Of a stretch of 64,000 bases of DNA, positions 11,036 to 21,821 are shown one piece after another; the stretch's first letter is position 1; each line of letters opens with the position of its first letter. The position numbers were made by a program, and so were the translations under genes. Source of the DNA: Apricaphanius iberus (lineage: Eukaryota > Chordata > Actinopteri > Cyprinodontiformes > Aphaniidae); assembly GCA_028564705.1 (NCBI GenBank), contig JAPXFQ010000398.1, positions 2,232,001 through 2,296,000 of the forward strand, written 5' to 3'. The notes under the pieces are model-generated. The model was not told the origin of the DNA and ran no database searches. It saw nothing but the letters and a program-made list of their open reading frames with translations.

Positions 11036-12319
11036 CACAATATTCATATCAACTTATTTTTTTTACATTTTGGTTTTACAGTATTTAACTTTCGTTTTTC
11101 CAGACACCCTCATTATATCATAAGAAAAGAGTAAATCCCCTAGTTTGGCTTTTAACAGCCATTTTTACCATCAGGTTACAGGGGATCAAAGTCCTCCACA
11201 CTTATATCAAACGCCAAATGCATTAACACGCACAGTATTAACCATTTTAGCACTACCGCAGAAGCAAAAATCTAGTCTTCCTTTTTCACTCTTATTAGTA
11301 CAGTCAATAAGTGCTTAACAGAAAGGGATGCTGCTCCTGGATTGGCTGCGTTGCAAATGCCAGCCAATGGCATGTCAAGCAGCATTGTAGATAGCTTCCC
11401 AGCTGTAGTTTTTTGTTGTTTTTTTTTACTTTAGAAATAAAATCTTTGAGAAAAAAAAACTTTTCGTAAAAATGTGGATTTATTTTCCACAGAAAAATCT
11501 GCAAATAGGTGAAGCCACAAAACACTGGGCCGCAAATAGGCAGAGCTCCACATCAGCGGCCCTATTAAGGGCGTATCTCATGAAAATCTGTTGCATAAAC
11601 TGGAATCAAAACCAAAATGCATGAAAATAGGGTTTAATCATAAAGAACAGATAATAAATTGTATCTGAGATTTTATCATTTGATTATTTTTGCTAAGTAT
11701 AAAAAAATACTTGACTACAAACCAATAAGTTGAAATGCAATGATTAAGTACATATTTGTGAAATCATTCAGTTATAGGTAGTAATTGGAAGTAGGAAAGC
11801 ATAAAAAAGAACCTAGAAATATATCAGTAGAACATCTTGCGCCTCTTCTGATGTCATTGACACAACTGCATACAAAGTAGAGCCATTCCATTTTTTTCTG
11901 TACATTTCTTTTTCTTACTTTGATCTCTACACAGTCTTGCAGTGATCCCCCATATTTCCTTACCCAGCTGTGTTTATACAGCCCGTGTAAATTAGATGGT
12001 GAGGGAAAAATGCACAACAGTACGGGTTCTTAAAGCTGGGATCACACTGATTTTGGATGTCCCGGACCTTTTTGTTTGCGAAAAGAATCATGATGAAACC
12101 CAGTTTCATCCCCACCGTCGTGCGGTTTGACCCACTGAAGCGGCTCACTGTGACACCCCTTCTGGGGCTCGCACAGCGTGCCATGAAGCAGTCCTTTGTG
12201 AAGCGGCCATAAGGCCGGAGAGCGTGAACATCCAAAGCAGACTTCTATAACTCTACATCTGCCTTTTGACAGCCCAGTTGTAGTTAGGATGGATGGATGG
12301 ACGTTAATATGCACCGTTA
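11036..12319. other. cemip2 intron 1 spacer, mostly unrecognised
   Basis: AT-rich non-coding sequence. The part near 12040-12235 is GC-richer and starts TGGGATCACACTGATTTTGG, resembling the end of a MITE, but no partner terminus was found. A short GGAT tandem repeat lies at 12288-12300. Confidence 0.5.
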
Positions 12320-13260
12320 ATGTTCTGGAGATGTGGCAAAGGGACATGCCTGTCGTTGACGTGGATAAATCAGAGGGTGTTTGCGCCTAGACTAGTTTAT
12401 TTTGTGGCTCACATAAATCACAGGGCTATTGTCTTGCCGCCCTTGATTGTGAACTGCTTTGTTGAGGAGTTGAAGAGGTTTATTGTTGCTCTTCAGCAAC
12501 ATGGTGACAAAGGGACTCATCAGGACAATTGTTTTGTGAGCTCATCAGTCAGCCAAACGAAGCCTTTTTTATATTCAGTTGATGTAATATTATTTTGTCT
12601 GGTTGATTCCTATAGTGTAATTAGGACTTCTGCAGTTTTTGCAACAAATAGGTTATCCTGCTCTCTATTACGGCTGCATCTTATTAGGAAATCTGGCGAT
12701 GGCAGTAATATTGGTAAATATTTTCATTATGATATAAATGGCAACATATGGTTATAAGATTCTCCCCTCTCTTTCTCAGCTGTGCTTCTATCCCTCTGTG
12801 GCTTTTAGCGTTTTGGGCAGTGTCATTTGTGACTAGTGTAATGACATGAGACTTTGTTACATGTCAAATCTCCTGTGCCATATCCACATCTACATTTATC
12901 TTTGACTGTCATACTTGTCAAGTTGTACTCCACAAACCTTAACATGGATTTACATGTATCAGCTTAGATTACAGAAAAGCCTTCCTTTTTGCTTCTTTCA
13001 AGGGTAAACTGACCTGATACAACCAGGGACTGAGCATGTATGTAGATACCATTAATCCTGATTTTCCTTCCTGAGAGATTGAAAATCGTATCTGTTTTAG
13101 GCATTAATACAGAGAGGACATATTAATTAAAAGCTTCATGAAGCACAGGCGACTTTATCTATTATTAGTTGGGATGAGCTTTAGGAATCAACTCTCTTTA
13201 AATAAAGTATATACCTGGGGGGATAAGCTGCGCTTGCATTTGCTGAAAGATTCCAATTAA
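12320..13260. promoter_or_regulatory. Candidate conserved non-coding / enhancer-like block in cemip2 intron 1
   Basis: About 940 bp free of recognisable repeats, of balanced composition, with several homeobox-type TAATTA/ATTA cores (for example near 13120-13135). The overlapping 145-codon frame shows no protein family. The call rests only on contrast with the repeat-filled surroundings; conservation was not tested. Confidence 0.25.
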
Positions 13261-13573
13261 AGACATGTTTTGCTCTGTTTTTTAATTCGTTAAAAAATGA
13301 GACCAAGAAACAAGTGGTATAAGAGATGTATTTCATTTAGCAAAACGAACTGAAATGAGAAAAAAATGCCTACAATATTGTGTGTATACGTTTAAGCTAA
13401 CTTCTGAGGCACCTTTTGTTTTATTTGCAGCATGCAGTGGGTTTAGAATGGGACTCTTTCAGCATGGCACATCTGGATTTGGGAATAATCACTGTAGATA
13501 ACAAAGTCCAAATGTGACGGACTGCCTGCTTTAGATCACAATTGGTCTGTGCGGTTTTATAAACATCTGTTAC

Positions 13574-13624
<51 letters not shown>

Positions 13625-14422
13625 TCCTATTTGACCGGCTGTAGGTACACTGTGTAAACAGCGGTAAAAACCAATAGGAAAGAAAGCGCTAAATATGGTC
13701 TTACATACCATCTATGATACTGCTGCAGTCGTTTTTTTTTTCTGTCGCTACCTGAACATTAAACAGCTGATTATTTCACCATGTTTGTTTTTGTTTCTAC
13801 TCTACAAATTCGGCACTCTTTCTAGTCTGAGTTCTGTACTCTACACCCTAGCGGTATTCCCCAGTAATACATGCAGTACTAAGCAAGTGTGTGTATAAGA
13901 CAGAGCCTCCTGCTTGTGTCATCGCAAGATTTAACAGCAAGTATATTTTCCGCCTTAGAGTACCAATAATGTCTATTCTATTTTGACTGGAATCATGATT
14001 TTAATTCTTCGCATTTGCCTGTGTCTGGACGTGGAAGACACATTATACAGTCCATATATATTTACTAGTCACAAAACCAAATTTCTTATAGTGGATTACA
14101 TGTTGAAGAGAAAAATATTTTTAAAAAAAAAAAATCGCACCACTAATTCAGCTAGAGATCACAGCAGGTTGCTTTTCTTATTTATTTCTGTAATAGGCCT
14201 CAATAAAAAGGAGTAACAAAATCAGGCAGAAAGAAAACCAGAAGTCGACGTCAACTAGCAATATCCTGGTCTGTGCATCTCTATAAATGACATTAAATAG
14301 TCAGTTTTCAAAGCAGGTATGAAAGTTTGGATACTAATTTACAAAATGTACACAAGGCTAGTAATGGAAAAAGGGTGAAATAAAAAGCCATAATTTATTA
14401 ATTGAAGACAAATTATTGAAAT
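13261..14422. other. cemip2 intron 1 spacer with a TA microsatellite
   Basis: A (TA)n tract lies at about 13574-13621. Nothing else was recognised. Confidence 0.6.
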
Positions 14423-14771
14423 TAGAGATGCCGCCATAATTGTATCTGCCCGAATACCATCTAAAATACTTGTATCGGTATCCGTTAACCAATACCATGA
14501 ACCGATACTTAAAATGTGGAAACCCTGCAATCATTTCACAGAGAATTTAAATTTCTAACTTGAAATTTTAGCTTTGTTGGTCATTGTTATTGATATTTGT
14601 TTTTTTCGTCTAATTCAACCTTATTTGTTGTACCAAATAGAAGAAAAAAATCAAACCTGCCTTCCAATTCATTCAATTTTTTGTGTGTGGTAGAAGTATT
14701 GGCATTGGTACTCTGGGCAAGTACTCTGATCCAAGTATCGGCTTCAAAAAAGTGGTATTGTTGAATCCCTA
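14423..14771. mobile_element. hAT-type MITE
   Basis: The ends are TAGAGATGCCGCC and ...GAATCCCTA, inverse and imperfect. Flanks ATTGAAAT (14415-14422) and ACTGAAAT (14772-14779) form a 7/8 target duplication of the 8 bp size used by hAT elements. There is no coding capacity. Confidence 0.7.
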
Positions 14772-14955
14772 ACTGAAATCGATGCACCGCTTTTACAATT
14801 CATCTTATTTTTACTGAAACCGGAATACAAGTAATAACTATTTAAAAGGGAATTTGTAAAATACATAAAATAAATAATAATTATAATAATAATAATGTGG
14901 AGGAAAAAAAGGAAAAATACCAGAAGTCATACGGAATTCTGATAAGGTGCCTCCT

Positions 14956-15340
14956 TTGGGGTCTGCAACCTTTACCATCCAAAGAGCCATTTTGTGATCA
15001 TTCTAGCTAATTAAAGCTTATTTAGAGCCGCAAATGTTACATGACATTTAGAAAAACTTAACTCAGCTGATGTCATTCATAAAGAGCCACCATTTTATTT
15101 CTGTTTTGGGGTTTTAACACAAAAAAAAACCCCATAAAACTTAAACAAAAAGTGGATGGATTCATTCTCTTCTATGAGTTTTTGATTTTTGTGGCAAATT
15201 GTGTAAAAATGCACATGGTTTAAAACCTAACGACCAGAAAAATGCATCTAAAAATATTGTTGATTTTAGTGTCATTCTGTCATGGACATGTAAAGCAAAA
15301 TCCCAAAAATAAAAAACACCTGCTAAAACCTTAATTTGTT

Positions 15341-15391
<51 letters not shown>

Positions 15392-15480
15392 TTGGTATGT
15401 TATTATTTTTAGCCTGACAGCCGTTGTGGAAGGTCTAAAGAGCCACTTGCGACTCCGGAGCCACAGGTTGCAGACCCCTG
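14956..15480. mobile_element. hAT-like MITE with internal TA microsatellite
   Basis: The left end GGGGTCTGCAACC and right end GGTTGCAGACCCCTG are inverse, and both are followed inward by AAGAGCCA-type motifs. No clear target duplication remains. A (TA)n tract occupies 15346-15384. Confidence 0.7.
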
Positions 15481-16335
15481 ATATGGACCGACTTGCTCTG
15501 GGTAATAATTAATATTATTTAGTTACCAATACGAAAAACGTTACAAAATGTGAAACTATTTCTAAAGTGTGATTGGCTGATTTTACCAAAAAAAAAAAAA
15601 ATCTTGCTGGTAGCTTTAATTAAACATTTGAATGACCTGCAGCCTGCGTAGGGTCATGTTTTCACTACCCTTAGAACAAAAATGACTGCAAAATAACATT
15701 TCATAAACACACTAATGTCAATTCTGCACAGAGCTCCGAGCGGACCAGTGACACAATTTACTGGTTACAGATCTGGGACACCCGCCCTTTACAATCATAT
15801 TTACCTGATTTGAAAGCTACCGAATATGTAACAGATGTGGAAGAGATGTGGGGGACAAAGTCAAAGCCAGACAGACAAAAACATTCCTCAGCTGTAAAAA
15901 GTCACCCAATGTGACATACCTAAAGCCATGTGCGCTGTCACCACTCTTTACGTCCACGTTGAGACAGGGGATGTGCAACATTGCTGAGGTTTATCACACA
16001 CATTTATATACGATAAGTTCCGATCTACAAACCTAATTTTGTCTAACGGGAGATTTCCTGCACTTAAAAAAACATCTGAGTGTTTATATAGGGGGGTAAA
16101 GCCTATTGCTTCGTTTCGAATGCATCACAAAAGAGGAACCATTAAAGAAAAATCCTATATGATGAGGCGAAGGGAATCTTTACCAACAAATACTACTAGT
16201 GGGACACGTAGCAACAGGCTGTTTGGTTGTCACTTCTTAACAAACATTAGAAGCGGTCTTAGAAAGTGTCATTTTCCTGAGAGGGAGGGGGGGAACAAAT
16301 CAACAAAAAAAACAACCGTGAATTGAAAGGCTCAC
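15481..16335. other. cemip2 intron 1, start on the minus strand
   Basis: Non-coding. Frames here do not resemble proteins. Confidence 0.5.
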
Positions 16336-16540
16336 CCAGTGAATCCTCTTCCACCCCCAATGGTTGACGGACGGACTCAGACACAATGTGAGCGGCCGTG
16401 CGGACGGTGAGGTCTCCCGTTGGTGGTGAAGCTGTCCTGCTCCTTCACCGCTCTGTCCATTCGCTCTCTGGCGAGCCGATTTTAAAAGCTAAAACGCCCG
16501 GTGCTGATGGGAAGAGTGAGGGAAAGAAAGTTGTCTGCCA
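16336..16540 (-). promoter_or_regulatory. cemip2: Candidate cemip2 promoter and noncoding exon 1
   Basis: This GC- and CpG-richer stretch stands out from AT-rich neighbours. On the minus strand it contains a good donor, CACTGG|GTGAGC, ending an exon at 16336. That would splice to the acceptor at 8152, which is needed because exon 2 begins only 19 nt before the start codon. The transcription start is not visible; the right boundary is approximate. Confidence 0.4.
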
Positions 16541-16869
16541 AACAAAGTTTACGGGTTTTACTTCCCTTTATATATATGCTGTTTTCCCCACATGTTTCTT
16601 TTTTTTTCTTCCGCAGATAGGCTGTCCTTCGTCCGTCGGTCAGCCTCCTACAACACCACCAAGAGAGAGCAGGCGCGGCTTGGAGAGAAAGGAAGTGGTG
16701 GTTCGTTTAAGGGCTGTCGGAAAAACTATACACAATAGGAAGACTGCATTGCTGCACTAAAGCAACAATCGTATTTGCAACTTCTATCGGGTATTTCATT
16801 GTATCTTTATTTTTTTTGTTCAATTAAATGTATTCATGAGTAACCATCCCGTTTTTTTATTTTTATTTC
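16541..16869. other. Spacer upstream of cemip2
   Basis: Non-coding. It includes a moderately GC-rich patch at 16600-16720 that may belong to the cemip2 promoter. Confidence 0.4.
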
Positions 16870-17640
16870 TCCAGTGCATTTATCTCAACTCAGTCTGATT
16901 TGCTTTGTCCAGAAGACGCAGGTGGAGCTGAAAACAGTCGGCTGGATCAGTGACTACCTGACAAACAGAACACAGTTTGTGAGAGACTGAAGAACTGTGC
17001 GTCAAACCAGGTGGACAGCAACACAGGAGCACCACAGGGGACTGTACTTTAACCATTCCTTTTTCACTAGACTTCCAGTATAAGTCAATGACCTGTCATC
17101 TGCAGAAAAACTCAGATAACTCCACAGTTGTCAGGGTATCAGAGATGGAAAAGACGCTGGACACAGAAAGCTGGTAAACTGCTTTGTGGCATGGTGTGGA
17201 AACGATAATCTTACCTTGAATGTGAACAAGATGGTGGTTGTAGATTTCGGAAAGAAGTCAAACTCTGTTTTCATGATGGGAGAAGAAGTTGAGGTCCTTG
17301 AGGAGTATAAATAACTGAGTTCACCTAGACAACAGACTGAACTGGTGACTCATCTACATGTCATCTGTACATCTTCTACAAGTCTGTTGCAACAACCGAT
17401 GAAGTAAATTGGCTCTGCTCTGTTGAGGACTGTAGAATCACTGGAGGATATAATGACGAAAAGAAAGATTTTTCACAAACTTAAGAAAACTATGGACAAC
17501 CATGAGGATCCTCTTGATGAGACTATCTTACAACAACAGTGTCTTCAGTCAGAGAATTAGTCAGTTTCCCTGTGACACAGGCTGCTGCAATTCCCTCCTG
17601 CCCACAGCCATCATGAGCTACAACAGCTAATTAAATAACT
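16870..17640 (+). mobile_element. LINE reverse-transcriptase relic (L2/CR1-like), decayed
   Basis: Broken translation contains WISDYLTNRTQFV, a GAPQGTVL motif (the conserved RT turret before the catalytic region), NDNLTLNVNKMVVVDF and LEEYK. These are in the order of CR1/L2-type reverse transcriptases. Many stops and small deletions are present. Confidence 0.7.
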
Positions 17641-17719
17641 AATTAGTATAAGCTACACTTAATTTCCGTTTGTAATCAGCAAAATATTTTTTATTGAATT
17701 GAACTTAGTCCTCAATGAA

Positions 17720-17960
17720 TCGGTATACTGGAGCTTGTCCTGGCTGATGCTGGATAAGAGGTCATTGTCAGCTGGTTGCTTGGACGGCTTCCCATTCCAT
17801 CACAAGACTAGCTCACACAGACACACAGAGATAATGAGCATGCACTACTAAACTCATGAAGCCAAATTAATGCGGTACATGCTGAGGAAGAACATGAAAA
17901 CCACAGCCTATAGCTCAAGTACAAACCTGAACCTTGTCTTCTGTGACAGGCAGCAGTATG
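17720..17960 (+). repeat. Diverged copy of an abundant teleost repeat
   Basis: A run resembling the 49150-49510 repeat: TCCATCACAAGACTAGC, ACACAGACACACAGAG and a GAGGAAGAACATGAAAACC-like tail. It is much more diverged than the copy at 49 kb. Confidence 0.5.
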
Positions 17961-18094
17961 CTTACAAAAATATCAGTCATTAAAAAAAAAAAAAGTTCAA
18001 CATGGTCACCCATAGTTTAATAGTTCAATGGATTTTAGGTATTTTATGTAAGATCAGTTGACACATCTTGCAGGGCTTTCATCTGACTTGTAAA

Positions 18095-18835
18095 CATTAT
18101 GATCTTGGTAAAAAAAAAAAAAAAGTGAAAAGTGTGGTATGCATTTGCATTTAGTCCCGTTGTCTCTGAAGTTCTTTCAGGAAGAAAAAAAATCCTTTAA
18201 AAAAATCACTTATTTAGCAGGGGATGGACGATATCATTCAGACAAGCAGTAACAAAGCTGACTCAAACGGAAGGCTATCATGAAAAAAGAAGCCATAAGA
18301 GGATCAATTTACATGTTACCACAGGTCAAGTCAGCACACGGCAAAGGTGGGGGACGGTGTTTTTGTTAGATGGACCACAATTGTACCTTCAGCTATACAA
18401 AGAAAACACTTGTATCATCACTCTCGGTATAGGAATACTTTTCATCTGCAGATGGAAGGTGATCGGACTAAATGGGAAGGTGATTGAACTTAGTGGGAAA
18501 GCCTGCAAGAAAGCCGGTCAACGGCTGCAAAACTCCAGCCTGACGACAACTCTTAACATGAGCTACAGCCAGAGATACAATGGACTGCATTCGATCAAAT
18601 CTTAAATATTTTGTCAGAATGAGCCAAATTCAAGAGATAAATCCAACAGAAAATAAGGGACAGCATTTTAAAACTGCTGTTCACAGATGCTCTCTGTTCA
18701 GTTTGATTGAGGTTCAGCTATTCTGTAAAGATGATTAGGCAGATGTGCCAGACCCCCCACTCCCCCAATATTGGAAGCTGTAATTACAGGGAAAGGTAGG
18801 CAAGAGAAGTGCCTGAACACAAATAAGAGTCACAC
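18095..18835 (+). mobile_element. Decayed Tc1-type transposon relic
   Basis: It starts with GAAAAGTGTGGTATGCATTTG, a known sub-terminal signature. It ends with transposase C-terminal code fragments: CCAACAGAAAAT (NPTEN), GCTGTTCACAGATGCTCTC and GAAGCTGTAATTACAGGGAAAGG. No open frame survives. Confidence 0.7.
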
Positions 18836-20574
18836 TTATCCAATTTTCATTTCTACATTATTTCCTAAACCAGCTTTTATTTTCCTTCTATTACATATTG
18901 TTTCATACATAATATCCCTTCTAAATTTACTGAGTCAATATAACTTGTTTTGCAGTCCACTTCTAAGCCACTGATGTATTAAACAGTGAATGCACTTCAC
19001 TAGAAACAAAGTTAAAATAAACACTATATTTAGCCTGAGCAAAGAGGAACTCACTTATTTCCAAAGAAATCTATTTGATTTTTACTATAAAGTTTTTTAA
19101 GTAACGTTCTCTTGTGCAGAGGTTTCAAACCTGCTTCCTACCTCAAGTATCTGGATTTCCCTTCTTCGAAAACATGTTTGCAATGACTTATTTTTAAAAA
19201 ATACAGCTTCCACAGAAGCTCTGTATCCATTGAGATCAGTGTGACACTGCCACCTGCTGGTGTAAAGATGTTCTATCCTCAGGAGCAACAAAGGCATCTA
19301 AAAACAGTTTTACTAGTCATACTGTAGGGTCTCTTCTAAAATTTTCTAAAGTAAATAGAATCTCAAATATTTAATTGCAAAGAGAACATGGGTGCAATAC
19401 ACACTAAACTAATTCCATCCCTGATGGATAGTGTTCAATGTGAGGCTATTAATAAACAAGAAAAATGTGCATTCAAACAGTCACACATTAGATCATTGTT
19501 CCACATACTATTTTATTTGCTCTACCCATGTTAGAATTACTATATTAATGTTAATACATTGTATAGCATATTTCAATGCAAAAAAACAAACTAAATCAAA
19601 ATCAGATTATGGTACACCCATCAGGGTGAGGAGTACAAAAGGCTTCCTGAATGACAGCCTTGTCGTATCAAGGGTTTTAAAGGAGAGACAAAATCCGGTC
19701 AAATAAAAACTTTTATGAAAAAGTTCTAAATATATGCTCTGAATAGTGTGTGTGTGTGGGGGGGGGGGGGGGGGGGGAGAGAAAAAATTTTGTAGAAATA
19801 AAATATAAAATAAAAAAAGGAAAAAAAACCGTTTCAACACACGATCGTATAAAAAGACGAGGTCCCCCAATCTTAGTGTGGATCTTGGTTAATTACACAA
19901 ACAGCGAGTCGTTTCTGCTCATTCCGTAGGAAACAGGTCAGAGCTGAAGATTTACAATAGCACCGATTGGATTATTGTTATAAGTGACACACAAAGAAAT
20001 GTGTTCCCATGACTAAAAGTAACCACAAATAAAATAACATTTATTCTGCAGCTGAATGTCTGCATGCCAGTAAAAAAAAAAAAAAAAAGTAAACGCTTTT
20101 CATGGCACACAAAAGCACTTTGACATTTCCATTTTAAGAGCCTGACAGTGAGGCAGGGCTCTATTTCGGCTCCGTCAGAGTTACAGGGGAAATGAAACAA
20201 TGATTTTAGAAACATTATGGTCAAGACAGATAAAATTAAACACGGAAGCAGAAAAACTATTTTTGGCCATGATGGAGTCCATTGCTGCTGAGTTAACCAC
20301 ATTGACGTAGCTCATTGTCTCAGCAGAGACTCGAGAACCATGCTTGGAGTAGAATTGACCAGTGTAAATATACTGGAGGCAAAAGATTACCACAAATAAC
20401 CCATTGTAAGATTTTTAGCTACTTCCGGAACCGAAAAACCCCCCAAAAACGATAAAACACCAGCAGTCATCATAAGTCATCCTGACTGGCTATAGTGGTC
20501 TAGTAGAACTGATGGCAGCTGTCACAGTAGTTCTGTTTCTGTATGTATTAGAAAAAGATACAGCAAGTATAATC
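18836..20574. other. Spacer between cemip2 and abhd17b
   Basis: No gene seen. It contains a (TG)n tract followed by a 20-base G run (about 19746-19777). A 20100-20380 patch of balanced composition could be conserved non-coding DNA or distal 3' UTR. Confidence 0.45.
19746..19777. repeat. (TG)n plus 20-base G run
   Basis: Simple repeat, likely to be length-variable and error-prone in sequencing. Confidence 0.9.
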
Positions 20575-21601
20575 TAATCCAGTTACATATTATTTTATTT
20601 GATATATTAAAACCCAGGAGGAAATTGTACAAAACTGGGGTTAATAAGCATTTTTATAGATATATAAGTGAATCATAATTTCCATAAGGTCCACAAATGT
20701 GCTCGGAATGTCCTAAAAATAAAAAATAAAGCAAAACATAACAGTAGTATGAGAATGGGTGTCTTAAATCAATACAAACTCTGAATTTACTACCTTTCAA
20801 GTGACTGGAAAGGACATACTCCCAAGCAAACCAAACCTTTCCCTGCGGATCATCATCTCGCTTAAATGATCAAGCTGTACCATTAACATTTAACAGTGAT
20901 GACGTCAAGTTGTACTATTCGGTATTTACACAGGCTTCTGCAATGCATTAAAACATTTGGCAAAACTGGCACAAATGGGTGAATGGTTAGTTTGTCTTAT
21001 TCAGCTCTTCAGTGACAATCCGTGCAAACTCAACATGTTCTATAAAAAAAACGAAAAAACAGAAACAGTCCTCAGAGGAGATGGAAACAATAATCAGATG
21101 CAGTGTGTAGGATCATGAGGAGTTCAGTTGATTTAGACCAGTTAAGTCTGTAGAAAGGCCATTTCCTGGAAAGCAGGTCTCCATTAAGAACCAAGAACCT
21201 TGTATTATAAGGCAGGAGCAACATATGACACTTACATTATATGAAAATTACTGTGTAATTACTGTAGCAACTCCAATATTGTTCTTTCACATGCATCCTT
21301 CCCCGTCCTGCCATGTTCACAATCTTCAATGTCCAGCATAAGGGGATCCAAAAGCAAAAGAAATTCGATTCATATCGAGGTGAGGTTTCCGGTGAAAAAA
21401 AGGAAAGAGAAATCAGGGAAATCCTGGGCAAAGTAGAGACAAATCGGGGAGGGACCCTCGACTAATTGAGGTGAGTCACCACTAAGTCAGTTCAAGACAG
21501 ACAGACACAGACTCTCCGTTTAATTATTCACGCAGAAACAATAACTCAGGCTGTCTTTAAATCAGTAGCTTTCTTTCCTGCCTCTCTCGTTTCAAGAAGC
21601 T
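20575..21601 (-). other. abhd17b: Probable abhd17b 3' UTR
   Basis: Directly follows the abhd17b stop on the minus strand. A possible AATAAA (minus strand) lies at 20594-20599, which would give about 1 kb of 3' UTR. An acceptor-like site with a 17-codon frame at 20987-21039 is noted separately. Extent is inference. Confidence 0.35.
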
Positions 21602-21821
21602 CTATAAGTTGACCAGCTCGTGTGCAACGAACTGTTTGAGCCTCTCTAGGTACTGTCCGTAGAGCTCTACGTCATTGTGTCCGGCCCCCTCCACCCAGAG
21701 AGGCTCCACTGGGTGCTGACAGCGTTCATACAGCGCCAGGCCGTGGGAGAAGTCAATGACCTCGTCCTCGGTGCCGTGGATCAGGAGGACGGGCGATGTT
21801 ACCTTGGAAATCTTGTCGATG
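21602..21821 (-). CDS. abhd17b: abhd17b last coding exon
   Basis: The acceptor GCCCCGAAG precedes C ATC GAC AAG. It encodes [20 protein letters not shown] to the stop at 21604-21602 and carries the catalytic Asp and His. Confidence 0.96.

Noticed and set aside
12320..12757. 145-codon plus-strand frame
   Set aside because: No family resemblance, biased toward hydrophobic and Cys/Phe residues as in chance frames, no splice or promoter context.
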